Assembly: GCA_027919835.1 (NCBI GenBank)
Contig: JANVFP010000041.1
Location: 186,001-250,000, forward strand
DNA: 64,000 nt
Direction of reading: 5' to 3'
Source: Lentinula raphanica
Lineage: Eukaryota; Basidiomycota; Agaricomycetes; Agaricales; Omphalotaceae
Shown here: positions 12,674 through 25,022 of the stretch, piece after piece
Layout: each line of letters opens with the position of its first letter
Position numbering within the stretch: the first letter of the stretch is position 1
Notes under the pieces: generated by a model
Seen by the model: the letters and a program-made list of their open reading frames with translations, nothing else
What the model was told of the DNA's origin: nothing
Database searches by the model: none
Translations under genes and position numbers: made by a program

Positions 12674-12841
12674 CCAGTAGTTTTTCAAAATCCATTTCCG
12701 CTCGTATTTTTTAGTTTTCACACAAACTAACCTTCGGGATTTCAAGAAGCATGTATCGCAAGCATAATCCGAAGTTCCGGTGAGCTGAATCCATGGGATG
12801 GTGGAATCGGAAGGGTTTTAAATTTTTTGAAAAACTACTGG
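12674..12841. mobile_element. TA-flanked mini inverted-repeat element (168 bp)
   Basis: The ends CCAGTAGTTTTTCAAAA (12674-12690) and the inverse TTTTGAAAAACTACTGG (12825-12841) match perfectly, and each side is flanked by TA (12672-12673, 12842-12843). A TA target duplication with short perfect inverted repeats is the signature of Tc1/mariner-related mini-elements. It has no coding capacity. Confidence 0.65.
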
Positions 12842-13450
12842 TACTGGCATTTTTCAGTACCGGCAACGATATTTTGACCCAAAGACATCCTTTTCCTGCT
12901 TGGAAAAATACATAGCGAGGTCGAGTATACACCATGCTACACTGTACTTGAAGCCGGTAGCTGTCCGGAAGATGTGTGCTGTTTCGGAAGCACATCTTTG
13001 TTGTTTTTTGAAAAAGTGGGGTAATGATAGTATTCAAACGTTGGGGTGTCAATCGGAGCACTATCTATAGAATCCCCCCCATCTTCAGTGGACATGGGAC
13101 ATGGGACATAACAGCTGTACAGTATCGACGAATCGATAATCGATACGTAACCCACTCTGCGCTATGCCGGTCGATTGGCTTAACACTTTGAAGTTTGAAC
13201 GGTACGGGAAATAAGCATAAGCATAAGCGGGTGGGGGGGGAATTCCAAGGGCAAGGGGACGTCAAATGCTTGTGGAATCCTGCGAGACCCCCTGCGGCTT
13301 CCCTCGAGCGATCTAAGCTAGAGAACTATATCAACAACTGCGATTTGGGATGCAGAGCCTAGCGTGTCGGGGATAATCCACTTGAGCTTGGATAGTATAC
13401 AAAATATACAGTACATAAAGTATATATACAACAAAGGTTCATAACATATC

Positions 13451-15084
13451 TCATATCTTCCTCCACCCAAACAAAGCCCAAGCCAGACTCCTCCTCCTCC
13501 TCTTCCCCACCGGAGTAGTCCTTCTTCGTTCACTTCGTTCACGCCGTTCACGCCGACGATGTAAATGAGCGGCGATCCTGCTCCGTTTCCACCTCGGTTC
13601 ATCATCATCATCGTCGTCGTCATCGTCGTCGTCAACGTCAACGTCGAGACTTCGTCTGGTGTTATTAGCATTGGCATTGGCGGGTGTGAGAGTTATACTG
13701 AAAAGAGAGTACGATTGATGAGTTTGAGCAAAGCTGGGTGAAGAGAAGGAGGATAAGGAATAGTTGATAAGACGAGACTGACCAAGCACCCGGCTCCAAA
13801 TTTGTCACCGTCGTCCCACCACCACTCCCTTCACTCCCACTCCCACTATCCGCCGCAAACGGAAGATTGACTCCCAGGGCCACCGTCTGGTTCAGCACAG
13901 GAAACGCCGCGACAGGCGAGGGATCGGGGATATGGATGTAGGAATCTTGGAAGATATCGTTCTGGGCGCCGTCGAGGAAGTTGTAGAGGTCGGTGTAGAA
14001 CGGGGGTGCGTGGGCGCCTTCGAACATCTATTGGATTGGGGGGGGGGATAGACAGAGCGTTAGTGAGAAACCGGTGTTAAGACGCGAGAGGAAGAGAAAG
14101 ACAAAACGCACAGTGTTATTCTCCGCCTGAAACCAATACAACGGCTGCTTCGCGCCATACGTGCAATTGCCCAACGACGCCGAACCCTTCCCAAACTCTG
14201 GATCTGCTCCACACCTCCTCGGCACCTGGGGTTTCGCGAGCGGGACGGTGGACGTGGCGTTGGTGACATTGCATTGGAAGCTAGTCATGTAATCTATCCA
14301 ATAAACCACAACATTAGTTACCCCTCAACATCAGTATCCTCATCCAACGATAAGATAAGAAACAGAAACTCACTCTGCTCCCCCCCACTATCCGCCGAAT
14401 GCACCCAAAACCACGCACAGACACACACTCCCCCGGGACACCCCGGCATCCGCTCCGGAACCTCAAACTCCGTCTCCCGCGTCCACACACACGTCTGGTT
14501 CACACTGAACACCGTGAAATCCCCCGGAACGACCTCACTCGCGTCGCTCTTGTACGCAATCGCCAACGCGCACCCCTTCACATCACCCAGCCCCGTCGTG
14601 TGAAACTCCGCTGTGGGCTGTCCTGGGCAGGGAGAGTTGAATTCGGGAGAGGAGGGAGGAGGACGGGCGTCGGCGCCGCCGCTGGGGGAGTTGGAAGCGA
14701 AGAAGGAGGTGAAGGATTTGTCGCAGGCGATTTCGGTTTTGGCACGGCCGCCGGCGGGGAGGGGGAAGATGTCGGTGGGGTGTGGGGGGTAGGAGAGGTG
14801 TCCGTGGAACCACCATTGGGAGAAGGTGTAGTTTGTTAGCGGGGCTACCGGGCTAGTTCAAGGTGAGGACTAGGAAGAGATGGGAGAGTGTGTGGAGACG
14901 GACCGGTTATCATAAGGAAACGTTTGTTCGGTCACGTTGAAGCCCCACATGCTTGGATGGAAGAAGGCTATCAACGCGTCAGTCCAAGGAAAGGATTGGA
15001 GGGGGGGCAGGACGTACAAGCATGCCCAGCGACCTGGTGGATCAATGCAGTTGTAGAAAGGAGTATATAAAATGCGAAAGACAT
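13451..15084 (-). CDS. AA14-type lytic polysaccharide monooxygenase, secreted
   Basis: Six exons: 15084-15018, 14967-14904, 14852-14374, 14293-14112, 14027-13783, 13697-13451 (427 aa). AA14 enzymes are copper oxidases that cleave xylan on cellulose outside the cell. A 20-residue hydrophobic signal peptide ends in QVAG, so the mature protein starts with His21, the copper-brace histidine; His128 in EFHTTG is the likely second ligand. Family landmarks: [70 protein letters not shown] and [17 protein letters not shown]. The last exon adds a tail with an unbroken run of Asp followed by an Arg-rich stretch. If the last intron is retained, the protein ends instead in a short hydrophobic stretch. Introns are 50-85 bp. 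The family call is firm; the tail depends on the final splice (13782-13698). Confidence 0.88.
13595..13650. repeat. GAC/GAT triplet repeat encoding the Asp run of the AA14 protein
   Basis: On the minus strand the triplets GAC, GAT and GTT alternate, giving the DVDVD start and the following run of Asp residues. Trinucleotide runs like this change length easily, so the length of the acidic stretch may vary between strains. Confidence 0.7.
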
Positions 15085-17889
15085 CTGTTGTAGCGTCAAG
15101 CTAATCGTCTATAGATTCTAACAGTGTTCGTCGGAGGCCGTAAAGAGCGTTTGGTAGGCGTAAGATCCACAGGGAGCTTTGAGAGTCGAGTGAGCCAAGG
15201 GAAAAAAAAGAGTCTGAAGCCAGCCAGTGGTTTTGTCCAAAGAGACGATAAAACGTCGAGAGAAACGCGGAAACGAGAAGAATTCGGAAAGATGGTAAAT
15301 GTGGCGAGATCACTCTCCCTTTGATTCCTTTTATACGGCCGCTCATTCCCATTGTTGTTGGCTGGAGTCGTTGGAAGACAAAAAAACCGTTATTGTTCCG
15401 TTAAGCGCCCAGGTACGCTTTGGTTATGTTTGGTATGCTGTTCTATTTTTGGTCCGAACAGTTGGGAGAATCGCCGAACGGCGAGCTACACGACGGACAC
15501 CGTTCCACTCACGAGGCAGGTTGGAAGGAACAAAGAAGGACGGAGGTCCTGGTGAGTTTTGATTCCCAGTTCTAATCGGAATCGTGCATAACAATCCACC
15601 CATGGCCCCTGCTAGGCTTTCGAAGCTTTCAATCATTCGGATTGCCCACTTCGCAGCAACGTTAGGCTGACGTTCCGACGTTTGGTCGTCTCCACTCCCA
15701 CCACATACTTACATACCTATCCCTATCCATCCCTATAGTATCCCCGTCCTCCTAATTCTATTCTCGAACTCGCAACGTTTTCCCACGTTCAACGCTACCC
15801 CGGACCCATCTTTCCCTCTCTCTCCCTTTGAAACCGACACCGTGGCACTCTTGAAAATCATCGGAACATGTTACATGTTCCCTTGTACAAGGTCAGACGG
15901 AACTTGAAGGAAGGAAGCCCGGGATAAATGTCACGAATATATGGTTCGGACGGAGGGGCTGGTGCAGTCACTTCTCCTTCTCCTTCTCTGACAGCTTGGT
16001 TTAGACTTGGGACTAATCAGTTCCCCCCCCCAACTCGCTGCAGGAATCAATTATCACTGATCCCTGACAAGCCTCATCTTCCCCTCACCTCACCTCACCT
16101 CAAACTCCCAACAACGAACGAATGAACGAACGAACAATCTACCGGAGCCAACACCTCTCCCTCCCTCTCTCCCTCCCTCTCTCAGCCTTAAATCTCAGTC
16201 TTAGGCCTTAACCCTCCCCTCCCCTCCCCTCCCCTCTCTCTCTCTCGCGCTCAACGTTCAACGTTCAAACCGGGCTTGTTGAAACAGGTTGAAACAGGTT
16301 GATACTCATCTAGTCCATCGTCCATCGTCCATCCTCAGAGTCAACAGGATCCAACAGGATCTAACGTGGACAACATGACTCACAGGAGGCCCAGGAGGAC
16401 TAGGAGGACTAGGAGGCCCAGGAGACCAGGAGAGACCAGAAGAGATTTTGAAGGACGCGGAACGACCCAGGTCTCGGACCCCTCGACCCCTCGACCCTTG
16501 GACTCCGGATTCCGGATTCCAGCAGCTGCATTCAGAATCCCATGGTCGCACTAACGGAGTCGCAGGGACGTTCGTCCGTTTGGGTATTCGCCCAAAGTGG
16601 GTACGCGGCTAAAGCCGGTTGCTCGTTGTACGCCGTGTGAACGTAGGCTCATTGTCGTTCCCATCCCGTCCCGTCCCTTCTCTCCTTCCTCTCCTTCCTC
16701 TCCTTCCTCTCCTTCCTCTCCATCCTCTCCATCCATCCCTCATTCCCTCATTCCCTCATTCCCTCATTCTCTCGTTCTCATCCAGATCTCACCCTTCCCC
16801 CGAAGATTCCCTCATGATCAAGTGCATACGCCCGGTTTCCGGTGGTCTGTCGATTCGTCCGTTGCCAGACCGTCGCGGGTGTGGTACATACCTAGTACCG
16901 AAGATTTCTAAGATTTCTATGTCTTGCGTGGTACCAGAGAGAGAGAGAGAGAGGGAGAGAGGGAGGGAGAGAACTTGCGGAGAACTTGAAAGTTGGAAAG
17001 CACATTTTCGGAACACAAGAGACTTGGGATCGCAGTCGTGCACAGAATCCAGGTTGGAGATTATTCGTATCTGGCACTATCTGATATCGTATCTGATATC
17101 AAAGCAGTTTAAAACGTACCGCAGGTGCAAGAGGTGGCTATAGCTGACGACAACGACGACGAGATTTCCGCGCACTCGTGTTTAAAATCAGAAGGAACAA
17201 GGAAAGGAAGACCGGGGGGAGGGGGGGGGTGGATGCATGGGTGTGCATGATGACGGAGGAACGGAGGTGAGTTCTATGAGTCATGACAGTATCGGTAATT
17301 CTTATTCGATTTCTGACTTGCTTGAGGAATCAAGAATCTACCGTGTTGGGCAACGCTTCGTATAACTCCCCGAATCATCATCATCCTCGTTCCCTCGATT
17401 TCCGCACGTTCAAAGGCCAGGCGGGGTGAAAGTGTGAACAATACGACTCATACGACTCGTACAACCACCGGTCCCTCTAACCTAACGTCATTCAGACCTG
17501 GGTTGACATCGACATCGACATCCTTTGCTCGCACTAAAACCAAAGGCACCTGGCAGCAGAAGAAGAAGAAGAAGAAGAGGGTGGTTGGGAGTCCGAGGCA
17601 TCGTGGTGTAGTTCTTAGAGGTATAATGTCCATTTTCTCTCTCTCCGGATCCCTCATTCACTCACTGACTTTCCTTCAGATCAGATCACAATTCTCGGTT
17701 GCTATCCGTCGAAGTCCGTCGATCGCACTAACATGCACACAACCCTCGGCGTCATCCTCGTCGAGAATCTTCGGATTTCAGAAATCCCACATCAACAGTC
17801 CGTCGCTCATTCGTTCCCGGAAGAGATTCTGAACTTCTAGAGGTCAATTCGGGGAGCAACATTTAAGAAATATCAAATTTCTACTACTA
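15085..17889. other. Intergenic with low-complexity tracts
   Basis: Contains C/T-rich tracts (about 16140-16250 and 16670-16780, repeating TCTCCTTCC and CATTCCCTC), a GA-rich tract (about 16937-16972), GGAGGACTA/AGGCCCAGGA repeats (about 16385-16440), an AAG run (about 17560-17580) and a poly-G stretch (17216-17230). Open frames here are products of the low complexity. No gene was supported; part is presumably the promoter of the minus-strand AA14 gene. Confidence 0.5.
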
Positions 17890-18738
17890 CTACACCCATC
17901 TTCTAATGTCCATCATAGGTACACGCGATTTTACTTCGACCACCCCCTTTGGCAACTTGCGGTTCACTTGAACGAACACACATTCACGATCACGGCTCTT
18001 ATCCGGGTCGAATCTGGCCGGAGGCTCCCCGCGTGTCCAAAACACGTAGTAATCAAAGCTCTGATAGACTGTACCAGGTTCCCATCTCCCAGCATAAACG
18101 AACTTCACTCCTAGCGCCTTATCCCACGGTACTTCACGTCCAGACCATTCCCGAATCGATTTTCTGAGCATCGATTCCTTCTCTTCGGTCACACCGGCTT
18201 GTTCTTTCGACAACTTTGACAACTTCTCCTCCTTGATCGCATTAGGACTCGGAGGACTCGGAGGACTTGGAGAAGGAGATCCTTTGGACAACTTCAACCA
18301 CTTCAACAACTTCAACAACTTCTCCTTGATCATAGAATCTGTACGAGGGTTGGCGTTGAACGGGTTGTCGTTGAACGAGATGAACACTTGAACCCATCCC
18401 TGATGCTGGTACTCGTCCTTTTGCATTTTCTTCAGCACGCTCTGATGGAAGAAATAGAAATCAATTTTGAAGAAATTGGATATGCCAGGTGATTCACTCA
18501 CTCTAAGCTGCCCGTCTGTCATATCAGCGTATCTCGTTGCATAAGGATAATAACCCTTCCAATATACATCGATCAGATCATTTCGATACTCCAACGGGTC
18601 CCCTCCGTGACTAGGTACTAGTGGTTCGGGTGATGGTGATCTGGAAGTCGTACCACTCGGTGATATAGGTACGGCGTTCACGGCACCGATCAAGATGAGA
18701 CCGAATACGAGGTGGATGGTTCGGAAATAAAACATCAT
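17890..18738 (-). CDS. Secreted orphan protein, family A member 1
   Basis: Two exons, 18738-18502 and 18441-17890 (262 aa); the 60 bp intron starts GTGAGTGAAT and ends CATCAG, and being a multiple of three without a stop it could also be read through. A clear signal peptide (hydrophobic core LVFGLILIG, cleavage after AVNA) is followed by a Ser/Pro-rich stretch. The second exon has a Lys/Leu-rich helix, a Pro-Ser linker and the block best conserved in the family: WSGREVPWDKALG, YYVFW, EPPA and KLPKG. No known domain or enzyme motif was recognised. Four paralogues stand in tandem on the same strand. A secreted small-protein role (substrate, competitor or host interaction) is inference from the signal peptide and amplification only. 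Confidence 0.7.
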   Translation of the reverse strand: MMFYFRTIHLVFGLILIGAVNAVPISPSGTTSRSPSPEPLVPSHGGDPLEYRNDLIDVYWKGYYPYATRYADMTDGQLRVSESPGISNFFKIDFYFFHQSVLKKMQKDEYQHQGWVQVFISFNDNPFNANPRTDSMIKEKLLKLLKWLKLSKGSPSPSPPSPPSPNAIKEEKLSKLSKEQAGVTEEKESMLRKSIREWSGREVPWDKALGVKFVYAGRWEPGTVYQSFDYYVFWTRGEPPARFDPDKSRDRECVFVQVNRKLPKGVVEVKSRVPMMDIRRWV

Positions 18739-19475
18739 CGGTGTGAGGTTCAGATTCTTTTGTCGTTCAAAGCTGAAAGTAGTCGCAGAGTGACGGAAGT
18801 GGCTTTTCGAAAAGCGATAGTATGTCAGATGAGCGTACGCAAACGAAAACTGCCAGCAGTTTTTTTTGGGTGGGTGGGGGGGTTTCGAAAATGCGCAAGC
18901 TTGAGGCTTTTATGCAATCCAACTTCGCACATCTCCGACACGTCCCTTTGGTATCAGACTTCAGTATCCTACTCAGTCTCACTGCCTCTCACTATATCCC
19001 GTTGCTCAGTCTCAATGAACGGACGTCGGAGGCGAATCTACGCAGATGGAGGCCTACGGAGGCCTATACATAGTACATACATAGGTGATACATTCATCTG
19101 ATGCCGCCTGATTCCCTCTGATTCCGCTTGGATAGGACATATCCTCTGGTCTTGAGAATGCGCGAGCTTGAGGCTTTTATGCAATCCGACAGATGGTACA
19201 TATTTGTGTAGGTTTGTGGCGAATATTTTCTTTTCATTATAAACAAAGGCTGGATAACCCAAGCATGTATATTTCATGATCATGATTATTATTTTACTGA
19301 TAATCTTCTCATTCAGATGTATTCCTTCGGAAGAAGAGGTGGATTGGTAGTCCGAGGCATCGTGCCACATCGCAGTCCGTCGCTCGTTCGTTCCAGAAGA
19401 GGTTTTGAACTTTTGGAGGTCAATTCGGGGAGCAATATCTAAGAAATATCAAATTTCTACTACTACACCCATCTT

Positions 19476-20249
19476 CTAATGTCTATGTACACGCGATGTC
19501 ACTTCGACTGGCACCCCCTTTGGCAACTTGCGCTCCTCTTGAACGAACACAATAGTACCATAGTCCTGAGGATTTGGGTCGACTTTTGCCGGAGGTTCCC
19601 CGGCCACCCAAGACACATAGTAAGTAAAGCCATCCATACCAGGTTCCAATCTCCCGCCGTAAGTGATTTGCACTCCCAACGCCTTATCCCACGGTACTTC
19701 ACGTCCAGACCAACGCTGAATCGATTCTTTGAGCATCGATTCCTTCTCTTCGCTCACACCGGCTTTTTCTTTCAACATCATATTCCCGAACGCATCAGGA
19801 CTTGGAGCAAGAAATCCTTTGGACCACTTCAGCAACCTATTCTTTATCGTCCTCAACTTATTCTTGGTCGTAGGTTTAGGCGAATCTGTACGAGGGTTGA
19901 AATCAATGATGACGTGTATCCATCCCGATTTCTCGTACGCTTCCTGTTGCATCGTGCAGGTCTCCCGCTGATGAAGAGATTGGGATCAATTCAGGCAAAA
20001 TCAGATAACGGGTCATTCACTCACTTGAATCATGTAGTCCGTATAAACATTGTATCTTGGATCAGATTTCCGTTTCACAATGTCCAGATCGTTTTGATAC
20101 TCCAACGGGTCCCCTTCACGACTAGGTACTAGTGGTTCGGGTGATGGTGATCTGGAAGTCGTACCACTCGGTGGCATAGGTACGGCGTTCACGGCACCGA
20201 TCACGATGAGACCGAATACGAGGTGGATGGTTCGGAAATAAAACATCAT
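19476..20249 (-). CDS. Secreted orphan protein, family A member 2
   Basis: Two exons, 20249-20025 and 19967-19476 (238 aa). Nearly the same signal peptide as member 1 (LVFGLIVIG, AVNA), the same Ser/Pro stretch (PSPEPLVPS), then a shorter linker with APSPDAFGN. The conserved block WSGREVPWDKALG, YYVSW, EPPAKV and KLPKG is intact. The intron (57 bp) starts GTGAGTGAATGACC and ends CTTCATCAG. Promoter and 3' flanks are shared with member 1 in a unit of about 1.55 kb, so the two arose by tandem duplication. Function unknown. Confidence 0.7.
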
Positions 20250-21812
20250 CGGTGTGAGGTTCAGATTCTTTTGTCGTTCAAAGCTGAAAGTAGTCGCAGA
20301 GTGACGGAAGTGGCTTTTTGAAAAGCGATAGTATGTCGGATGAGCGTACGCAAACAAAAACTGCCAGCAGTTTTTTTTGGGGTGGGTGGGGGGTTTCGAA
20401 AATGCGCGAGCTTGAGGCTTTTATGCAATCCAACTTCGCACATCTCCGACACGTCCCTTTGGTATCAGACTTCAGTATCTTTACTCACTCTTACTCACTG
20501 CCTCTCACTATATCCCGTTGCTCAGTCTCAATGAACGGACGTCGGAGGCGAATCTACGCAGATGGAGGCCTACGGAGGCCTATACATAGTACATACATAG
20601 GTGATAGGTTCATCTGATGCCGCCTGATTCCCTCTGATTCCGCTTGGATAGGACATATCCTCTGGTCTTGGCACATGGAGTCTAAGAGACGATGCACATT
20701 TCACCAGATTTTACCTCAACCTCACATGGATGAAGCTCCATAACCATGCAAGAATTGCAGAATTCCTTCCTTAGTCTGCCCTACCATATGTACACCTTTC
20801 GAATCGCCGCCTCTCACCGCCTTTCTATCATGATGACAAAGTCTTTGCTGCACCAAAAAGTCTTTGCTGCACCAAAAAGTGTTGCTTCTTCAGCAGGAAG
20901 CATTGAGCAATACTTGACCGCCCCTTTGGAAGCTGAAGTGGCTGGCACTGCGCCCACCGGGGCCAAGTCTGCACAATCAACTCATCTTCGCACGTCATCT
21001 CCGGGCCCCTTGCAACCTGCTCAGCCTCTCTTAGCCTCTGTTAGCCTTCAATCTCAAGCAACCACACAAGCGTGGTACATACACAGCCTTGCTCATCTGA
21101 TGCTGCTCATTCCAACAATCCACATCGATGATCGTAGATATGACACGTTTTTCGATTCGCTATTGGCTAAAGCAGGACTTCCAGTGTTGCGAGGATTTCA
21201 AGAGATGTTGCCGTTGGATCCCATCATTGGATGTAACAGGTCCTCGTAGGGCTCTGGTAACAGCGGGTGTGTGTGATTCATGTGTGATTCGTGCTGTGGA
21301 TGATTGACTATGATTGATGAGTCGCGGGTCTCGAACAGGACTTCACTAACTCAGCCTTTCTTAGTAGTGGCTGTACGGTTGGATTCATGCAATTCATGCC
21401 TCGTCAAGGAGAGATATTTACTACTAACTAAGTGCGCGGTGAATTCGACAGGTTTGGAAGGGGGGCTCAGTGTGTGTGGCGCGTGTGGTGTTGTCGCGGC
21501 GCGTGTGTTCCACAGCAACTGCAATTCATCTTCGTCTTTGACCTGACAAAAATCCTGCAAACGAGACTGTGACACTAGGAGCGTTGGTGTGGGCGTGTAT
21601 AGGAGTTCGAGTTCGAACAGATATGGCGCTGGCGCTGGAAGTTCGAACGAGTTACGAGACTGGATTCAAAGGTAGTGGGGACAACGGTGACGGATTTCGA
21701 ACCTGGTTTCTTGGTGAGTTTTCTGTTTCTTCATCATTTCTCCATTGAACTCATCGATCGTGCACCCGCTAGAAATATCAAATTCCTACTACATCTGTTG
21801 CAAATGACAAAA

Positions 21813-22622
21813 CTAATCATCTATGTCTATGTTCGACCACCCCTTTGGCAACTCGCGGTACAGCTGCATGAACACAACTTTACCAACATTACCAATGCTC
21901 CCATAAATTGAGTCGACTTTTTCCGGATGTACCCGCTGGTACACCCAAGACACATAGTAATGAAAGCAATTCTTACCAGGTTCTAATCCCCCGTCATAAA
22001 TGACTTGCACTTCCAACGCCTTATCCCACGGTACTTCACGTCCAGACCAACGCTGAATCGATTCTCTGAGCATCGATTCCCTTTCTTCGCTCACACCGGC
22101 TTCTTCTTTCAACATCAAATTCCTGGCCGCATTAGGACGAGTCGGAGCAGGAGACCCTTCCATCAAATTCCTGATCGCATTAGGACTCGGAGCAGGAGAC
22201 CCTTTGAACCACTTCAACAACTTCTCCCATAACTTCGACAACTTATTCTTCATCGTAGGTTTAGGCGAATCTGTACGAGTGTCGAAAAAAATGGTGACTT
22301 GAATCCATCCCGATACCCGGCACATGCCCTTTTGCATACTGGAGATCTCGGACTGATGAAGAGATTGGGATCAATTCAAGCAAAATCGGATAACGGGTCA
22401 TTCACTCACTTGAATATCATGGTCCGTGAAACCAACGTATTTTGGATCTTCCCGTTTCACAGTGAACAGATAGTTGAGATAATCCAGCGGGTTTTCCCCA
22501 CTACTAGCTAGTGGTTTGGGTGATTTGGAAGTCGTACCACTCGGTGGCATAGGTACGGCCTTCACGGCACCGATCAAAATGAGACCGAATACGAGGTGGA
22601 TGGTTCGGAAACAAAACATCAT
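21813..22622 (-). CDS. Secreted orphan protein, family A member 3
   Basis: Two exons, 22622-22410 and 22352-21813 (250 aa). Signal peptide as in the other members (LVFGLILIG, AVKA). The linker has an internal duplication: SPAPSPNAIRNLM is followed by a second, slightly changed copy. The conserved block WSGREVPWDKALE, YYVSW and ELPKG is present; the end is SNIDIDD rather than the charged ends of members 1 and 2. Lies in a 2.4 kb direct repeat together with member 4, to which it is almost identical. Function unknown. Confidence 0.72.
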
Positions 22623-24212
22623 CGGTGAAAGCTGAAAGTCGCAGGGTGACGGAAGTGTTTTGAAAAGCAATAGTATGTCGGATAAGCGTACGCAAACGAA
22701 AACTGCCAGCAGTTTTTTTGTAAGTGGGGTTTCGAGAATGCGCGAGCTTGAGGCTTTTATGCAATCTGACAGATGGTACATATTTGTGTAGGTTTGTGGC
22801 GAATATTTTCTTTTTTACATTATAAACAAAGGCTGGATAACCCAATATGTATATTTTATGATCATAATTATTATTTTACTGATAATCTTCTCTATCAGAT
22901 GTACATATTCCTTCGGTGGGAGTAATCTTCGCACATCTCCGGCATGTCCCTTTGGTATCCTCCTCACTGCCTCTCACTGTTCAGTCTAAATGAACGGACG
23001 TCAGCGAATCTACGCAGACGGAGGCCTATAGAGGCCTATACACAGCCTACAGGTGGTAGATTCATCTGATGCCCCCTGATTCCGCTCGGATAGGACAATT
23101 CTTCTGGCCTTGACACATGGAGACGATGCGCATTTTACCTCAACTTCACATGGATCAAGCTCCATAACCATGCAAAGATTCCTTTCTTAGTCTGCTACCA
23201 TGGGCATTACGAGGTATTACAGTACACCTTTCGAAAGCTTTCGAATCGCCGCCTCTCACTGCCTTCTTACCATGATAACGAAGCCTAGAAAGTGTCACTT
23301 CTTCAGGATCCAGCAGGAAGCATTGAGCAATACTTGACCGCCCCTTCGAAAGTTGAAGTGGCTAGCCCTGCGCCCACCGGGCCAAGTCTGCACAATCAAC
23401 TCATCTTCGCACGTCATCTCCGGGCCCCTTGCAACCTGCTCAGCCTCTGTTAGCCTCTGTTAGCCTTCAATGATCAATCTCAAGCAACCACACAAGCGTG
23501 GTACATACACAGCCTTGCTCATCTGATTCTGCTCATTCCAACAATCCACATCGATGATCGCAGATATGACACGTCCTGGCTAAAGCAGGACTTCCAGTGT
23601 TGCGAGGATTTCAAGAGATGTTGCCGTTGGATCCCATCATTGGATGTAGCAGGTCCTCGTAGGGCTCTGGTAACATCGGAGGGTGTGTGTGATTCATGTG
23701 TGATTCGTGCTGCGGATGATTGATGAGTCGCGAGTCTCGAACAGGACTTCACTAACTCAGGCTTTCTTAGTAGTGGCTGTACGGTTGGATTCATGCAATT
23801 CATGCCTCGTCAAGGAGAGATATTTACTACTAACTAAGTGCGCGGCGAATTCGACAGGTTTGGAAGGGGGGCTCAGTGTGTGTGGCGCGTCGCGGCGCGT
23901 GTGTCACGGGAACTGCAATTCATCTTTGTCTTTGACCAGGACCTGACAAAAATCCTGCAAACGAGACTGTGACACTAGGAGCGTCGGCGTGGGCGTGAAT
24001 AGGAGTTCGAGTTCGAACGAATCTGGCGCTGGCGCTGGAAGTTCGAACGAGTTACGAGACTGGATTCAAAGGTAGTGGGGACAACGGTGACGGATCTAGA
24101 ACCTGCTTTCTTGGTGAGTTTTCTGTTTCTTCATTGTTTCTCCATTGAACTCATCGATCGTGCACCCGCTAGAAATATCAAATTCCTACTACATCTGTTG
24201 CAAATGACAAAA

Positions 24213-25022
24213 CTAATCATCTATGTCTATGTTCGACCACCCCTTTGGCAACTCGCGGTACAGCTGCATGAACACAACATTACCAACATCACGAATGCTC
24301 CCATAAATTGAGTGGACTTTTTCCGGATTTTCCCACTGGTACTCCCAAGACACATAGTAATGAAAGCAATTCTTACCAGGTTCTAATCCCCCGTCATAAA
24401 TGACTTGCACTTCCAACGCCTTATCCCACGGTACTTCACGTCCAGACCAACGCTGAATCGATTCTCTGAGCATCGATTCCCTTTCTTCGCTCACACCGGC
24501 TTCTTCTTTCAACATCAAATTCCTGGCCGCATTAGGACGAGTCGGAGCAGGAGACCCTTCCATCAAATTCCTGATCGCATTAGGACTCGGAGCAGGAGAC
24601 CCTTTGAACCACTTCAACAACTTCTCCCATAACTTCGACAACTTATTCTTCATCGTAGGTTTAGGCGAATCTGTACGAGTGTCGAAAAAAATGGTGACTT
24701 GAATCCATCCCGATACCCGGTACAAGCCCTTTTGCATACTGGAGATCTGGGACTGATGAAGAGATTGGGATCAATTCAAGCAAAATCGGATAACGGGTCA
24801 TTCACTCACTTGAATATCATGGTCCGTGTAACCAACGGATTGTGGATCTTCCCGTTTCACAGTGAACAGATAGTTGAGATAATCCAGCGGGTTTTCCCCA
24901 CTACTAGCTAGTGGTTTGGGTGATTTGGAAGTCGTACCACTCGGTGGCATAGGTACGGCCTTCACGGTACCGATCAAAATGAGACCGAATACGAGGTGGA
25001 TGGTTCGAAAACAAAACATCAT
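24213..25022 (-). CDS. Secreted orphan protein, family A member 4
   Basis: Two exons, 25022-24810 and 24752-24213 (250 aa), exactly 2400 bp from member 3 and differing from it by only a handful of residues (for example near YYVSW, where WEYQWENPEK replaces WVYQRVHPEK). Same signal peptide, same duplicated linker and same intron. The very high identity, including non-coding flanks, points to a recent tandem duplication. Both copies are open, so both are probably functional, or the duplication is too recent for decay. Function unknown. Confidence 0.72.

Noticed and set aside
14583..14816. Pro/Arg-rich minus-strand frame with its own ATG
   Set aside because: It overlaps AA14 exon 3 in another frame; the AA14 frame carries all the conserved residues.
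16597..17143. Ser/Pro- and Leu/Pro-rich frames around the pyrimidine tract
   Set aside because: They are translations of CTCTCCTTC-type low complexity, without splice-linked domains.
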